A stretch of 64,000 nt of DNA from Pegoplata infirma (GCA_963921195.1 OY992536.1:240782023-240846022); one strand, 5' to 3'; shown: positions 45,445-57,400, counted from the first letter of the stretch. The notes: generated by a model from the letters alone, not told the origin. Numbers and translations: made by a program.

Positions 45445-47035
45445 TTTATGAAAAAAAGTTTTTAATGAAAAAAGATTATTGATAAAAAAATATTTGAAAA
45501 AAAAAAAATATTGGCTAAGGTGCACTTTACGGGACACAAATATTTTGGAAAACAAAAATATGCCACGTTTAAATTTAAGGGTACTGGGCCCCGGAAGACC
45601 CCCTGGAGCAAAACAACAGCCCCACCCACCAACATGTATGTTTGGATATTCAAATGAAAGGTAATTTGCTAACGATTGCAAATATGTATTTTTGTATGTA
45701 TTTTAACAATATTGTACTCCCTAGATCCATTTTAGTATCTTTCTGTTCAATAGTTTAGCCATTTAGTAATTAACCGGGTAAAAGGCTTGATATACAAAAC
45801 AAACTTTATTTTGCGATGCCACTAAATTAATTTATGGCTTTTGTAGTCCCTGAGCCCGGCCGAAAGACCGGCTGGACGTTCTTTTTAATAATTTAGAAAA
45901 ATTTTATATATATATCAGGACGGTTTTATGGACCTAGAAGACCCTGGTACCTAGCCCTCTTTATATTTATTTTTCTTTTTTAATTACCTTTAATTTAAGT
46001 ATCCACACAAACCTGAAGGCTCTTTTGGCTCCAGGTGGGTCGGGGACCCAGCGCCTTAAATTTTTATTTTGTGTTTTCCCAAAAAATGTTTGGGCTCCGT
46101 AAAGTGCACTTTTGCCAAAAAAAATTATGAAATATGAAAAAAATATTGATGAAAAAAAATTTATGATAAAACAATATTGATGAACAAAAAAATTCGATAA
46201 AAAAATTTTAATAAAAAAATATTGATGAAAAAAAAAATTTAGATGAAAAAAAAAAAATATTGATGAAAAAAAAATTGATGAAAAAAAAATGAAAAAAAAA
46301 ATTGTGATGAAAAAAAAATATTGATAAAAAAAAATATTGATGAAAAAAAATATTGATGAAAAAAAAACATTGATAAAAAAAAAATATTATGAAGAAAAAG
46401 AAATATTGATGGAAAAAAAATTGATGAAAAAAAAATAGTGATGAAAAAAAAATATTGATGAAAAAACAAATATTGATGAAAACAAAAAATAACGATGAAA
46501 AAAAATATTGATGAAAAAAAAATATTGATGAGAAAAAAAAAATATTGATGAAAAAAAAATATTGAGGAAAAAAATATTGATGAAAAAAAAATATTGATGA
46601 AAAAAAAAAATATTGAGGAAAAAAAATATTGATGAAAAAAAAAATATTGAAAAAAAAAATATTGAGGAAAAAAATATTGATGAAAAAAAAATATTGAAAA
46701 AAAATTATTGATGAAAAAAAAAAAAAAATATTAATGATAAAAAAAATATTGAGGAAAAAAAATATTGATGAAAAGAAAAAAATATTGAGGAAAAAAATAT
46801 TGAGGAAAAAAAATATTGATGAAAAAAAAAATATTGAGGGAAAAAAAAATATTGAGGAAAAAAAATATTAAGGGAAAAAAAAATATTGATTAAGAACAAA
46901 AATGTTGATGAAAAAAAAAATATTGATAAAAAAAAAAATATTGAGGAAAAACAAAATATTGATGAAAAAAAAAAATATTGATGAAAAAAAATATTGATGA
47001 AAAAAAAAAATATTGATGAAAAAAAAAATATTGGT
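45445..47035 (+). repeat. AATATTGATGAAAAAA tandem array, interrupted
   Basis: About 60 irregular copies of AATATTGATGAAAAAA (15-17 bp) fill 46120-47035, with GAGGAAAA and GGGAAAA variants. A short outlier part lies at 45445-45510. The insertion at 45511-46118 separates them. Minus-strand Phe-rich frames (46239-46469, 46705-46899) are array translations. Confidence 0.85.
45511..46118. mobile_element. Inverted-repeat element, GTGCACTTTACGG termini
   Basis: The ends TTGGCTAAGGTGCACTTTAC and GTAAAGTGCACTTTTGCCAA are inverted repeats, and pairing extends into GACACAAAT/ATTTTGTGTTTTCCC. The centre has GCCCGGCCGAAAGACCGGCTGG, a GC-rich hairpin. It lies inside the GATGAAAA array and is clearly less AT-rich than it. 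No coding frame that I trust; the frames at 45364-45681 overlap it on both strands and lack motifs. Class unknown. Confidence 0.65.
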
Positions 47036-47275
47036 GCAATATAATTATGTTACGTTTTATTCACCATCTGGTGAATATTTATTTTATTCCCCACGAAGTG
47101 AATTATTATCCAAGTTACAAACCCAAGTTACAAAAATGTTTGGTTTTAAGAAAATGAAAACAGTAATTCCAATTTTCTTTTTTGTTAATCGTTAGCTTAT
47201 ATAGTCAAACTGAGGTAGCGTCCTGCAACTTTTTTAAAATTAGACACCAGCCTTAAAACATTATCATGTTAAAAA
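47035..47275 (+). repeat. Dispersed repeat flanking the GATGAAAA array (intact copy)
   Basis: Same module as 15431-15672 plus 23128-23201, here uninterrupted: AATTATGTTACGTTTTATTC, CACCATCTGGTGAATA, CCACGAAGTGAATT, AAACTGAGGTAGCGTCC and ACCAGCCTTAAAACATTATC. Relative to the other copy it lacks about 100 bases after GAAAACAGTAATT. It supplies the empty site ATCATG for the element at 23202-24489. Confidence 0.7.
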
Positions 47276-48067
47276 AAAAATTAAGGATGATTCATAATCA
47301 CCCTTTTGCCCTCAACCTCAATAAGGCTTGGCATACGATCAAAGGAATAATTACAAATGTTGCTGTCATCTGCAAAAGAATAGATAGGATTTAAAGTTTG
47401 ACTTAAAATGACGTTAATGCTGTCGTCATTCCTGGAAATTTCCATAGCGAAAACTTAATCACATTTTCATACCGAAACGATATTGTTTTCTCTTGAAATA
47501 ACGATAGTTTTTCGATAAATTCTGGAAAATTACTATTTTATTCTCGTTATAACCGGAATTAGCGATAGCGAAAACGATAACATATTTTTATGGATAATTA
47601 ACTTATATTTCCTCCATATCATAACGTTATCATTTGGTTAATTGGCAAATACATTCCCAAATAAGGTAGAGTATTTAACATTCGACATAACCCATCACTA
47701 CAAATTTAAATATTTTAGTTTTATTTAGAAAGAAGAGCTCCCCAACAACATACATACATACTCACAAAAAAAAATAATAATGTTTTTAATTTTTAGAAAT
47801 GTTTGTTTAATTTTGTGGTGCATTTACTATGATGGTAAATTGTTTTCTTGTTCATACAACATACATAAATTGTTTTGATACAAAGAAATAGTTTTATGTT
47901 TTAATTCCTAAGTAGTTTCATGTGAAACAAATAGAAATCTGCAATGAATGTTAAACTTTCCCACAACAAAAAGCAAAACACTTAAGAAAAGTGAAATTAG
48001 TCAAGTGTTTTTAATTAATTAGAACGTTTTTATGAAAAGATAAAATAACATTTTATGAAAATATTTA
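47276..48067. other. Unclassified DNA with CGATA-type motifs
   Basis: 47455-47640 carries repeated GATAG/CGATA/AACGATAAC words (GCGATAGCGAAAACGATAAC), probably a decayed repeat. The rest is repeat-poor. No gene recognised. Confidence 0.4.
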
Positions 48068-48599
48068 CACCCAGCAAAATTTTATGGAATCGTTTCTTTG
48101 GCAATGTATTCTGGAATAGATTCCTCAGTAATGTTACTCCATTCCTCTACTGTTTCCACGGAATCAATAAAAAAACTTATAATTTTTGAAAAAAATGTCA
48201 AACAGAAAAATAAAATTAAAAAAAAAACAATTTATTTGTTATCTTTTTGTGGACAAAATTTTTGATTTTCGCCGCACTAATTGTGCTTTTAAATACATTC
48301 TGGATACATATGGCAGAAATAACGTAAGTACACATCTTAATTTGGTATATGTATGTGGTACTTACAATTTGTTTAATGGTTTCTTTCAGATTGCAAAAAA
48401 TACATATTTTAAGATGTAATTTAGGAGAACTGATGCTGTCGGTTATACTCATGGAAATATTAAGAAGCATATTCTATCCATTTTCTCAAAACTAGAAGCG
48501 TGGGATATAATATTCATTGTAAAGGAATTATCAAGGTTGTAGCATGTATGTATCCACAGTTTAACATAATTTTTGATAGGTATAAAAAGTTTTAAATGT

Positions 48600-50737
48600 C
48601 TCAGAACCTGAGAGACATTTTCTATAGGAAAAATGTCTCAGAATCTGAGACTTTTTCTATAGGAAAATTATCTCAGAATCTGAGACTTTTTCTGTAGGAA
48701 AAATGTCTCAGAATCTGAGACTTTTTCTATAGGAAAAATGTCTCAGAATCTGAGACTTTTTCTATAGGAAAAATGTCTCAGAATCTGAGACTTTTTCTAT
48801 AGGAAAAATGTCTCAGAATCTGAGACTTTTTCTATAGGAAAAATGTCTCAGAATCTGAGACTTTTTCTATAGGAAAAATGTCTCGGAATCTGAGACTTTT
48901 TCTATAAGAAAAATGTCTCAGAATCTGAGACTTTTTCTATAGGAAAAATGTCTCAGAATCTGAGACTTTTTCTATAGGAAAAATGTCTCAGAATCTGAGA
49001 CTTTTTCTATAGGAAAAATGTCTCAGAATCTGAGACTTTTTCTATAGGAAAAATGTCTCAGAATCTGAGACTTTTTCTATAGGAAAAATGTCTCAGAATC
49101 TGAGACTTTTTCTATAGGAAAAATGTCTCAGAATCTGAGACTTTTTCTATAGGAAAAATGTCTCAGAATCTGAGACTTTTTCTATAGGAAAAATGTCTCA
49201 GAATCTGAGACTTTTTCTATAGGAAAAATGTCTCAGAATCTGAGACTTTTTCTATAGGAAAAATGTCTCAGAATCTGAGACTTTTTCTATAGGAAAAATG
49301 TCTTAGAATCTGAGACTTTTTCTATAGGAAAAATGTTTTAGAATCTGAGACTTTTTCTATAGGAAAAATGTCTCAGAATCTGAGACTTTTTCTATAGGAA
49401 AAATGTCTCAGAATCTGAGACTTTTTCTATAGGATAAATGTCTCAGAATCTGAGACTTTTTCTATAGGAAAAATGTCTCAGAATCTGAGACTTTTTCTAT
49501 AGGAAAAATGTCTCAGAATCTGAGACTTTTTCTATAGGAAAAATGTCTCAGAATCTGAGACTTTTTCTATAGGAAAAATGTCTTAGAATCTGAGACTTTT
49601 TCTATAGGAAAAATGTCTCAGAATCTGAGACTTTTTCTATAGGAAAAATGTCTCAGAATCTGAGACTTTTTCTATAGGAAAATTGTCTCAGAATCTGAGA
49701 CTTTTTCTATAGGAAAATTGTCTCAGAATCTGAGACTTTTTCTATAGGAAAAATGTCTCAGAATCTGAGACTTTTTCTATAGGAAAAATGTCTCAGAATC
49801 TGGGACTTTTTCTATAGGAAAAATGTCTCAGAATCTGAGACTTTTTCTATAGGAAAAATGTCTCAGAATCTGAGACTTTTTCTATAGGAAAAATGTCTCA
49901 GAATCTGAGACTTTTTCTATAGGAAAAATGTCTCAGAATCTGAGACTTTTTCTATAGGAAAAATGTCTCAGAATCTGAGACTTTTTCTATAGGAAAAATG
50001 TCTCAGAATCTGAGACTTTTTCTATAGGAAAAATGTCTTAGAATCTGAGACTTTTTCTATAAAAAAAATTTCTCAGAATCTGAGACTTTTTCTATAGGAA
50101 AAATGTCTCAGAATCTGAGACTTTTTCTATAGGAAAAATGTCTCAGAATCTGAGACTTTTTCTATAGGAAAAATGTCTCAGAATCTGAGACTTTTTCTAT
50201 AGGAAAAATGTCTCAGAATCTGAGACTTTTTCTATAGGAAAAATGTCTCAGAATCTGAGACTTTTTCTATAGGAAAAATGTCTCAGAATCTGAGACTTTT
50301 TCTATAGGAAAAATGTCTCAGAATCTGAGACTTTTTCTATATGAAAAATGTCTCAGAATCTGAGACTTTTTCTATAGGAAAAATGTCTCAGAATCTGAGA
50401 CTTTTTCTATAGGAAAAATGTCTCAGAATCTGAGACTTTTTCTATAGGAAAAATGTCTCAGAATCTGAGACTTTTTCTATAGGAAAAATGTCTCAGAATC
50501 TGAGACTTTTTCTATAGGAAAAATGTCTCAGAATCTGAGACTTTTTCTATAGGAAAAATGTCTCAGAATCTGAGACTTTTTCTATAGGAAAAATGTCTCA
50601 GAATCAGAGACTTTTTTTTATAGGAAAAATGTCTCAGAATCTGAGACTTTTTCTATAGGAAAAATGTCTCAGAATCAGAGACTTTTTTTATAGGAAGAAT
50701 GTCTCAGAAACTGAGACTTTTTCTATAGGAAAAATGT
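48600..50737 (-). repeat. Satellite array 2, 35-bp self-complementary unit
   Basis: About 61 copies of the same 35-bp unit as array 1 but in reverse orientation (for example 48721-48755: CTTTTTCTATAGGAAAAATG then TCTCAGAATCTGAGA). The consensus differs from array 1 only by C in place of T before TATAG. Uniformity is high, with scattered single-base variants (TCTTAGAATC, ATAGGATAAATG). Located inside the element at 48070-51235. Not coding. Confidence 0.95.
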
Positions 50738-50845
50738 CTCCTATAGAAAAAGTATTAGATTCTGAGAAATTTTTCATATAGAAAAAGTCTCAGATTCTGG
50801 AACATTTTTCTTATAGAAAAAGTCTCAGATTCTGAGTCTATAGAT
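50738..50845 (+). repeat. Inverted end block of satellite array 2
   Basis: At 50738 the array switches orientation (GAAAAATGTCTCCTATAGAA). The next three diverged units read AGAAAAAGTCTCAGATTCTG, the plus orientation of array 1. A head-to-head junction like this marks an inversion or a hairpin-mediated rearrangement at the edge of the array. Confidence 0.8.
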
Positions 50846-51237
50846 TTTTTCTTAATAAGATTATTGTGGTAAAATTATTGTAAGTTTATATGTACTTGTG
50901 TATTTAGTTTTCAAATTTTTTGTAAAGAAAAAAAAATAAAATTTTTTAAAAAAAATTTCATTTAATTATTCAGAACTGGTTCCATAATTCATTACATGGA
51001 ACAGATATGTAACCGTTAAAAAATCGCGGAATCCCTTCTTGTACCACTATATGCAACATATTCTAGAATAGATTCCGAAGAACAGATAGGTGTTCTAGTT
51101 TGGAGGAAAAGGATGTATTGCTTTCGTGACAATCTCAAACAAAAATCATCGATGATGCAATGCATAGTAGAATCGATTGCAGGGTAGTATAGTTGATTCC
51201 ACAACCGATTCTTTGGAATCGAACATTTTGCTGGGCA

Positions 51238-52344
51238 AAAAAACATTTTACTTTTACTTTTTGTTAAATAGATGTGGTTGTTTTTAATTAAATGCAGGTT
51301 AGGAAGGCTATTTTTTTTTTTGCTGAAGGACATAGAGTTTTGTGACCCAAATAACTTGTTTAAATAAAACAACTTAGTATGCAAGTTCTGATCTTCGTTA
51401 TCGGTAATATAAAATACCGGATAATAACAGGATCTGGATTTGAGTTTTTTTTTTTCTGAAATTTTGCTATAAAAAATAAATACGCAAAATTTTTTAATTC
51501 GTTTTTTTTTTTATGAAAGATAAATTATTGTAATATTTTTAAAATTTTATAACACAAAATTTGGTGAACTGAAATTGACACTCCCCAGAAAAAATTTTCA
51601 GAACCAATTCTGTAGAGTCGTGGACATTTTCTAACAAAATAACTTTCCTTGTAATTTTCCGCTGGGAGGGTTAAAATTCAGAAAGTTATAGTTGGTCAAA
51701 CCCGACCGTATGATATTCTACAACCAATACCGTCATCTTCTCATCCTTTTCAAAAATTGTTTTATTCGACCTTTAAAATATAATATTTTGAGTAGGTTAA
51801 TTCTATCTGGATGTCATTATTTTCTTTACTAAATAAAGCAAGTTTGCCCATTGTATTGCCCACAACAGCAAATAACTCTGTAAATATTTAATAATTTTGT
51901 AATACTAATTTGCAAAATACACAATAATTATAAACAAGTAAAAGAAAAAAAACAAAAAGCCCTTAAAACTAACACTAAAAAAAAAATATTTGTGTTTTCT
52001 GCTTGTGTGGTCATATGAAAATCGAGAGATCAAGAGTATGAATAAAAAAGAGAAAGCGGAAGTGGCTTTGTTGCTACACATATAAAGATTTAAACTCATG
52101 TAGTTAGAGGAGGGCACAAAAAGTCAAAGAGATATTATATGAAAAAAGAAACTTGATAACAAGTTTGTTTAAAAAATATTAAAAAAAAATATGTATATCA
52201 TTATAATGATGAAACTATGCATAACATATACAATGTACATCTTTGTGAATGTATAGAGATGAATATAGATGTTTGTGTATATGAAGGAACAGTAGAGCAT
52301 TGAGAAAAAATGTAAAAAGAAATTAAATTCAAAAGATTGTCTGT
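51238..52344. other. Unclassified DNA with two element fragments
   Basis: 51385-51445 (ATCTTCGTTATCGGTAATAT, AAATACCGGATAATAACAGG) is a fragment of the start of element K (compare 16785-16832). 51675-51790 (AAAGTTATAGTTGGTCAAAC, CCGACCGTATGATATTC) is a mini-me subfamily C start. The rest shows no gene; the minus frame at 51905-52117 has no motif. Confidence 0.5.
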
Positions 52345-52690
52345 GCAAAAACGTCATCAACATTTTTTTTTCATCAAAATTTTTTTATAAATTTTTTTAC
52401 CAATTTTTTTTTCATAAAAAAAATTTTTTCATCGAAATCAATTTTTTTCATAATTTTTTTTTATTTATCAATTTTTTTTTATAAATAACTTTTTTTGTCA
52501 AATTTTTTTTCATTAAAATCTTTTTCCATGTTTTTTTTTTATAAAAATTTTTTCAATAATATATTTTTATTCATCAACGTATTTTTTCATCAAATTTTTT
52601 TTCATCAAAATTTTTTTTTTTCTTAATCAAATAAGTTTTTCTTCAAAATTCATCAATTTTTTTTTATCAAAACATTTTTTTTTCATTTTT
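52345..52690 (-). repeat. Degenerate TTTTTTCATCAAAA array
   Basis: Reverse orientation of the 15040-15430 array: TTTTTTTTCATCAAAATTTT and variants. It is followed by ACCAAGTCGGAAATTCTGAC and the mini-me fragment, the mirror order of 14815-15430. Confidence 0.7.
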
Positions 52691-52744
52691 TTTCTTATTT
52701 TTTCACCAAGTCGGAAATTCTGACATAAAAATGTTCCATTTGTT

Positions 52745-52955
52745 TAACAAATGTACAAAAAACAAGTGAGAGTGTTAAATTTCTTTTGCGCCGAATCATA
52801 ATGTAAAGAGCCTTTTTTTCACTTAAGTAATGCACTCATTTACCAAATTTACTGCTCTTTTGGTTTAGACTTCATCTTTTTTTCCACAGACAGATGGACG
52901 GACTTATGTGGCTAGATTGTCTTAGAAATGGATCAATAGTATATAATAATAATTT
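52745..52955 (+). mobile_element. mini-me subfamily B remnant
   Basis: AACAAATGTACAAAAAACAAGT, GAGAGTGTTAAATTTC, GCACTCATTTACCAAATTTAC, CCACAGACAGATGGACGGAC and GGCTAGATTGTCTTAG. It matches 14815-15005 in inverse orientation; the decayed GTCY tract is only three repeats long. Confidence 0.6.
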
Positions 52956-53089
52956 AAAAAAAAACTTTTCTTTGGCAACTACACCCAAATTTTTAGCAAC
53001 ACATTATCATGACTTATTGTTTTGGGCTAGAGTACAAAATTCGAAGACATTTTTACCCATCTTCTCCGATTTTTTTGGAGAATCATTAA

Positions 53090-54250
53090 CAGATTTTCCC
53101 TACTCTCAGATTTTTCTACAAAAAAATTCTCAGTTTTTTTTCTATAGAAAAATTCGAACATTATTCCTGTAGAAAAATTCTTTTTTTCCATATAGAAAAA
53201 TACCCAAATTTTCCCATAGAAAAATTCCCAAATTCTCGTTTTTCTAAAGAACAATTTCAATATTCCGAGACTTTTTTCATATACACTTAAAAAATTATAT
53301 CACTGTTTGTAGTTTATTTAAAAAGTATTACGTTTTGTCGTTTTTAAAAGAAAAATGCATTTGTTCAATGTTCAGTTTTTTTAAATAACTATTTCTGTTC
53401 TTTGTTTCAAATATAACAACATAATAAATAAAGACTTTCATTAGCATTCAATTTTTAAAGTCATTTATTTTTGTTCTGTAAGCAAAATCAAGTGATTCTT
53501 CTTTAATTTTTAATGATTTGTGTACGTTATTTATTTTTTAATTGTTGGCATTTTTTAAAGAAAAGTCATTAGTTTTTACCTACTTGTGTGGGTTATTTTT
53601 TTGGTGACAAAAAATTCAAAAAAATTATTTATAGTATTTTGTTAAAAATTTATTTTGTTAAAAATTTTTTTAAATAAAATTCAATAGAAAAATTGTAAAA
53701 ACAACCCACGAAATCATTAATTTTTAATATTTTTGTAGATAATTTTTTTTGGAATTTGTTGGTAAAAATAACACAACAATCATTAATTTTTAATGTTTTC
53801 GTAAGTTATTTTCTTCGAATTTTTTGGTAAAAAAAATAAAGTGACGTTATTATGTTATTTATTTTAGAAAATTTTATTAACAGTAAAAAAAAATGTTGAT
53901 GTTTGTTAAAACAAATGAATAATTACTGGGATGGTTGTCAAATGTTTTATCACTTGTTTTATGATATGTTTTTCATTTGTTTTTGCCTACAAAATATTTT
54001 GAGTGTAGAAAAATTCTAACATTGGGAGACATTTTTCCTACAGAAAAAATTTAGGATTCTAAGAAATTTTTTATAGAAGAATTTCTAGAAAAATTTCTCC
54101 TAAAGAAGTATTCTTAGATTTTTCCCATTGAAAAATTCTAAGGTTTTTCTTATAGAAAAATTCTTAATTTTTTCCTAAAGAAAAATTCTAAAATTTTCTC
54201 AAATTTTTCTTATAGAAAAATTCTCAAATTTTTGCATATAGAACTAACTT
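53090..54250 (+). repeat. Decayed 35-bp satellite, locus 5, split by a MITE
   Basis: 53090-53280 and 54006-54250 contain highly diverged units such as TTTTTCTATAGAAAAATTC and GGGAGACATTTTTCCTACAG. The gap between them is the TA-flanked element at 53284-54005. Same orientation as array 1. Confidence 0.7.
53284..54005. mobile_element. MITE with CACT termini and TA duplication
   Basis: A 722-bp element with ends CACTTAAAAAAT and ATATTTTGAGTG, flanked by TA (53282-53283, 54006-54007). The interrupted satellite unit reads CATATAGAAAAATTC when the insert is removed, which supports the boundaries. Inside, blocks of ATTAATTTTTAATG plus GTTATTTTTT recur. Termini resemble the CA-duplicating element at 23202-24489. 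Confidence 0.75.
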
Positions 54251-54450
54251 TTCGAAACATTTTACCTTTTAGAATAAAATGGCAGATTATTTCCTTGTCT
54301 TTTTCACTTTCTTTCTCCCCTCTTCCTTCCTTCCTTTCCTCTTCCTTCCTATCCCTTTCTTTCTTTTTACCCCCTTTTTTCTTTTTTTTCTTCGGAATTC
54401 AGTTTGGGGAGGAAATTTCCTTGTTCACCCCGTGAATCCCCGCCTAATAG
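54251..54450 (+). repeat. Pyrimidine tract plus GGAAATTTCC module beside satellite locus 5
   Basis: CTTTCTCCCCTCTTCCTTCC and TTTCCTCTTCCTTCC, then CAGTTTGGGGAGGAAATTTCC (54400-54420). It corresponds to 43890-43990 and the inverse of 57850-57930. The Ser/Phe/Pro-rich frames at 54232-54506 are translations of the tract. Confidence 0.55.
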
Positions 54451-57400
54451 GAGTCCACCATTTAGCAAGTTTACTTGGATTCCCTTCCTGTGTTTGGTAT
54501 ATTTAATTTGTTAGTGGTCCATCAACAAACATACAAATCATTCAAAAATGTTCCCGCCATTTAATCTCCTTGCCCCACTGTTCAACATTTGTTAATGTAT
54601 TAGTGTTTGTTTACCTGTGATTTGCCTTTTGGATAGATTTAAATTGGCAACATAAACAACTCCAAGGCAAAATATCTTCAAATTAATATGATGCCTACCT
54701 ACTACACACCTGATAGGGCATCACATAGAATATCGTAACATTTAGTTTGTTGGTACAAATAAAGCACCATTGATTGCTTGTTTTGCTTAATGGCAAAAAG
54801 AAAAATCTGTACGGGAGACAGACGAAAAGCAAGGGAAAATGTATTTTTAAAATTATAGTTATTCCCCTGAGGAAATAATATCACCTGACGACGACGACAA
54901 CTACCTTTGATGAAATAGACATAAACTTTGTTTATGATACTTAGGCAACATCTAGTTAGTTGTTCATCACTAAAAATTGCTTCCAACTATAAAATATTTT
55001 GCAAATTTCTCTAGATTTCCATTTATACTTACATGTATTGGTATTTGTTGTATGTGTGTGTGTAACTATTTTTATGTATTTATTACACATAATAAAGTGT
55101 TTGTATACATTAAGTAATCTAGGTAAATAACTTTATCAATCAGTTACACTAGATTTTGTTTGAAAATTTTAATATTTACATAAGATTGTCATATGAAAGG
55201 TTTAAAACAATTTTAATAAAATATTACATAGAGATTAAATTAAAGTTCTTGGATCGAAAAATGTAAATGCCCTCCAGGATGTTATGATTAATAAAAGAAA
55301 GAGAGAGAGAGAGAGAGATAGAAGAGGATTAATATTGGCAAATTTTAAAGATAAGTAGAAGTTGTAATTATAATATAATATAATAATTTTAAATTTAAAG
55401 AAATTCGTCGATTTACTTTACACAGTAAAAGTTTTCTACATATTAAAAATTTATATTTTATTATCAACACTCAGAAAAAAAGCTTTTTCGAAAAATCTGT
55501 AAAACAATTTTCAGTTCGAATTATCAGTAAACGTTTTAACTGAATTCTCACTAATAAAGTTTTAAATATAAAAAAAATCAGCAGATTATTTTGCTAATTT
55601 TACAGAAATATTTAGTTATCCTGTTCTCAAGAAAAAAAATTTTGTTAAGGAATTAATTTGAAAAAAATATATATATTTCACTGGAAAACATCATTTCCAA
55701 AAAAATTAACAAGTCACACATTGGGAACTTTGTATGGAAAAGGCGCGCATCGACGTTTTTTTATTATAACTCTTGAACAGATAGGAATTTCACGACATTC
55801 TTTACCATTATAAAAACTGGAGACCTTAAGGAACACACTCATGTGGATTGGACATTTTTCGCATTAGTCCCCTACTTGTAAATTTAAGACAAAGTTGGTT
55901 AATTTATTCATATAAAAAAATAAAATAAAGGTCTATTATTTAAAACAGTTACGGATTTTAAGTGACAATACAACAGCTTACCATTCAATACAACGTGTTT
56001 TCTTTCATATTTTGGTAAAGTATACACCCTACACTAAAATAACGTGCAAAATTAACTGTTTTCTATCTATTATCATTTTCGATTTTTTAAACAAAAATAA
56101 TGCGGGAAAATATCAAACAAAGAAGCAACACACGGTAAATAAGCATTATTTGCAATAATTGTTAAGTTTTTTGGTTAAAAAAAAATATTGAAAAAAACAT
56201 TACTCTACAGTCGGTACTTCCAACTTTTCTGTCTGTCTTATTAGGGATATATTTGGATTGGACTCAATCATAAAGATACTAAAAACATCTTGCAGGTTGT
56301 TTGTTTTTGAGTTTTCTCTGTTAAAAGTTTCTTTTATAATTTTTAAAATGTGATCTTTTCAGAGCCGGCTTCGATAATTGTCATAAAAGGCAAATATTTT
56401 TTAAATGTTACTTAATAAGATAAGGATAATTTTAATACCAACGGGCAATCACAATTTTTGTATAAATAATTTTTATATAAATAATGTTATGAGCTAGAAT
56501 TGTATGCATAGTGGTACTCATGGGACACCAACCATACTTTTTAACTAATAATTTTTCAGTTCCATGTATATGTTTTCTAAATTTAACTGAATTAATTTTT
56601 CATTTGCGTTGATACACAGAGGTATTATATCAACCCGTTTTATAATACCTTCTTCTATTCCAGTTATTTTGGCCGTAACTGCGGCCAAAAAAAGCTTTTT
56701 AGTTACAAGCATTAGGTGAAACTCCTTTTGCCTTAAAAAAGTGAGGTAGGGTATCAAAATCAATAATTATTGGAAACCTTGGTTTTCTGTTAACAATAAA
56801 TATAATTAAAGTAAAATGTGTAATAAAACGATTAATAGTAAATTGTTTTAGAAAATAATCACTTTAAAATATTTATTTTTCGTTAATAGACCCCACTTTA
56901 AACCTCATTTCAGGGCGCAGCTGCAACTGGCTGCACAAGTTTCTACCCCAGGAGTATTAAGTGATACTTCTTGTTTATTGTACAAAAAGAATCGCCATTC
57001 CCTTTCGTTCCCCACAATAGTTGCAATCGAAAATATAAACTGTTTTTTTCTAATTTTTCAAAAATTGACACTTTTTGATGGCCTGTATTTCCTACTTTAA
57101 ATGAGTAATATTAAAAACCATAAAATGGGTAACAAAGCTACTAGTTATAGCTACAATCTCCACTTAATTTCAGGAAAATCGCATTATTAGAAGTAGTTTT
57201 AAAAAATAAAATAAAAAAAGTAAAAAAAAAAAAATATTTTTTTCAAATTTATGCAAAAAGTAATTACTTTGAATTTATGTCCTGACTTAACTAAGCGATG
57301 GATTTTCTTTCTATGAACGGTTTTCTTTCTCCTAGGGTGTCTACTTAGCGAATACGAGCATTAATTGTTAATAACTAAACATTTGTTTGGCTCTCAAATG

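Larger units (their letters stand above)
48070..51235. mobile_element. CCCAGCAAAA-type element carrying a satellite array, CA duplication
   Basis: The ends CCCAGCAAAATTTTATGG and CGAACATTTTGCTGGG form inverted repeats, flanked by CA (48068-48069, 51236-51237). Both subterminal regions contain GGAATCG, GGAATAGATTCC and GATTCC words (48088-48172 and 51008-51225), which look like repeated subterminal motifs. The middle is satellite array 2. The total of 3166 bp is several times the size of the sister MITEs. The frame at 51016-51384 spans the right terminus and outside DNA and has no motifs. Confidence 0.7.

Noticed and set aside
46239..46899. Phe-rich minus-strand frames
   Set aside because: They read through the GATGAAAAA array.
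51016..51384. Longest open frame in the window (122 codons, minus)
   Set aside because: It crosses the right terminus of a transposon-like element into unrelated DNA and shows no domain or codon signal.
54702..56763. Minus frames at 54702-54986 and 56545-56763 as exons
   Set aside because: They lie in repeat-poor DNA, but I see no family motif, start context or splice pattern. Left open rather than called.
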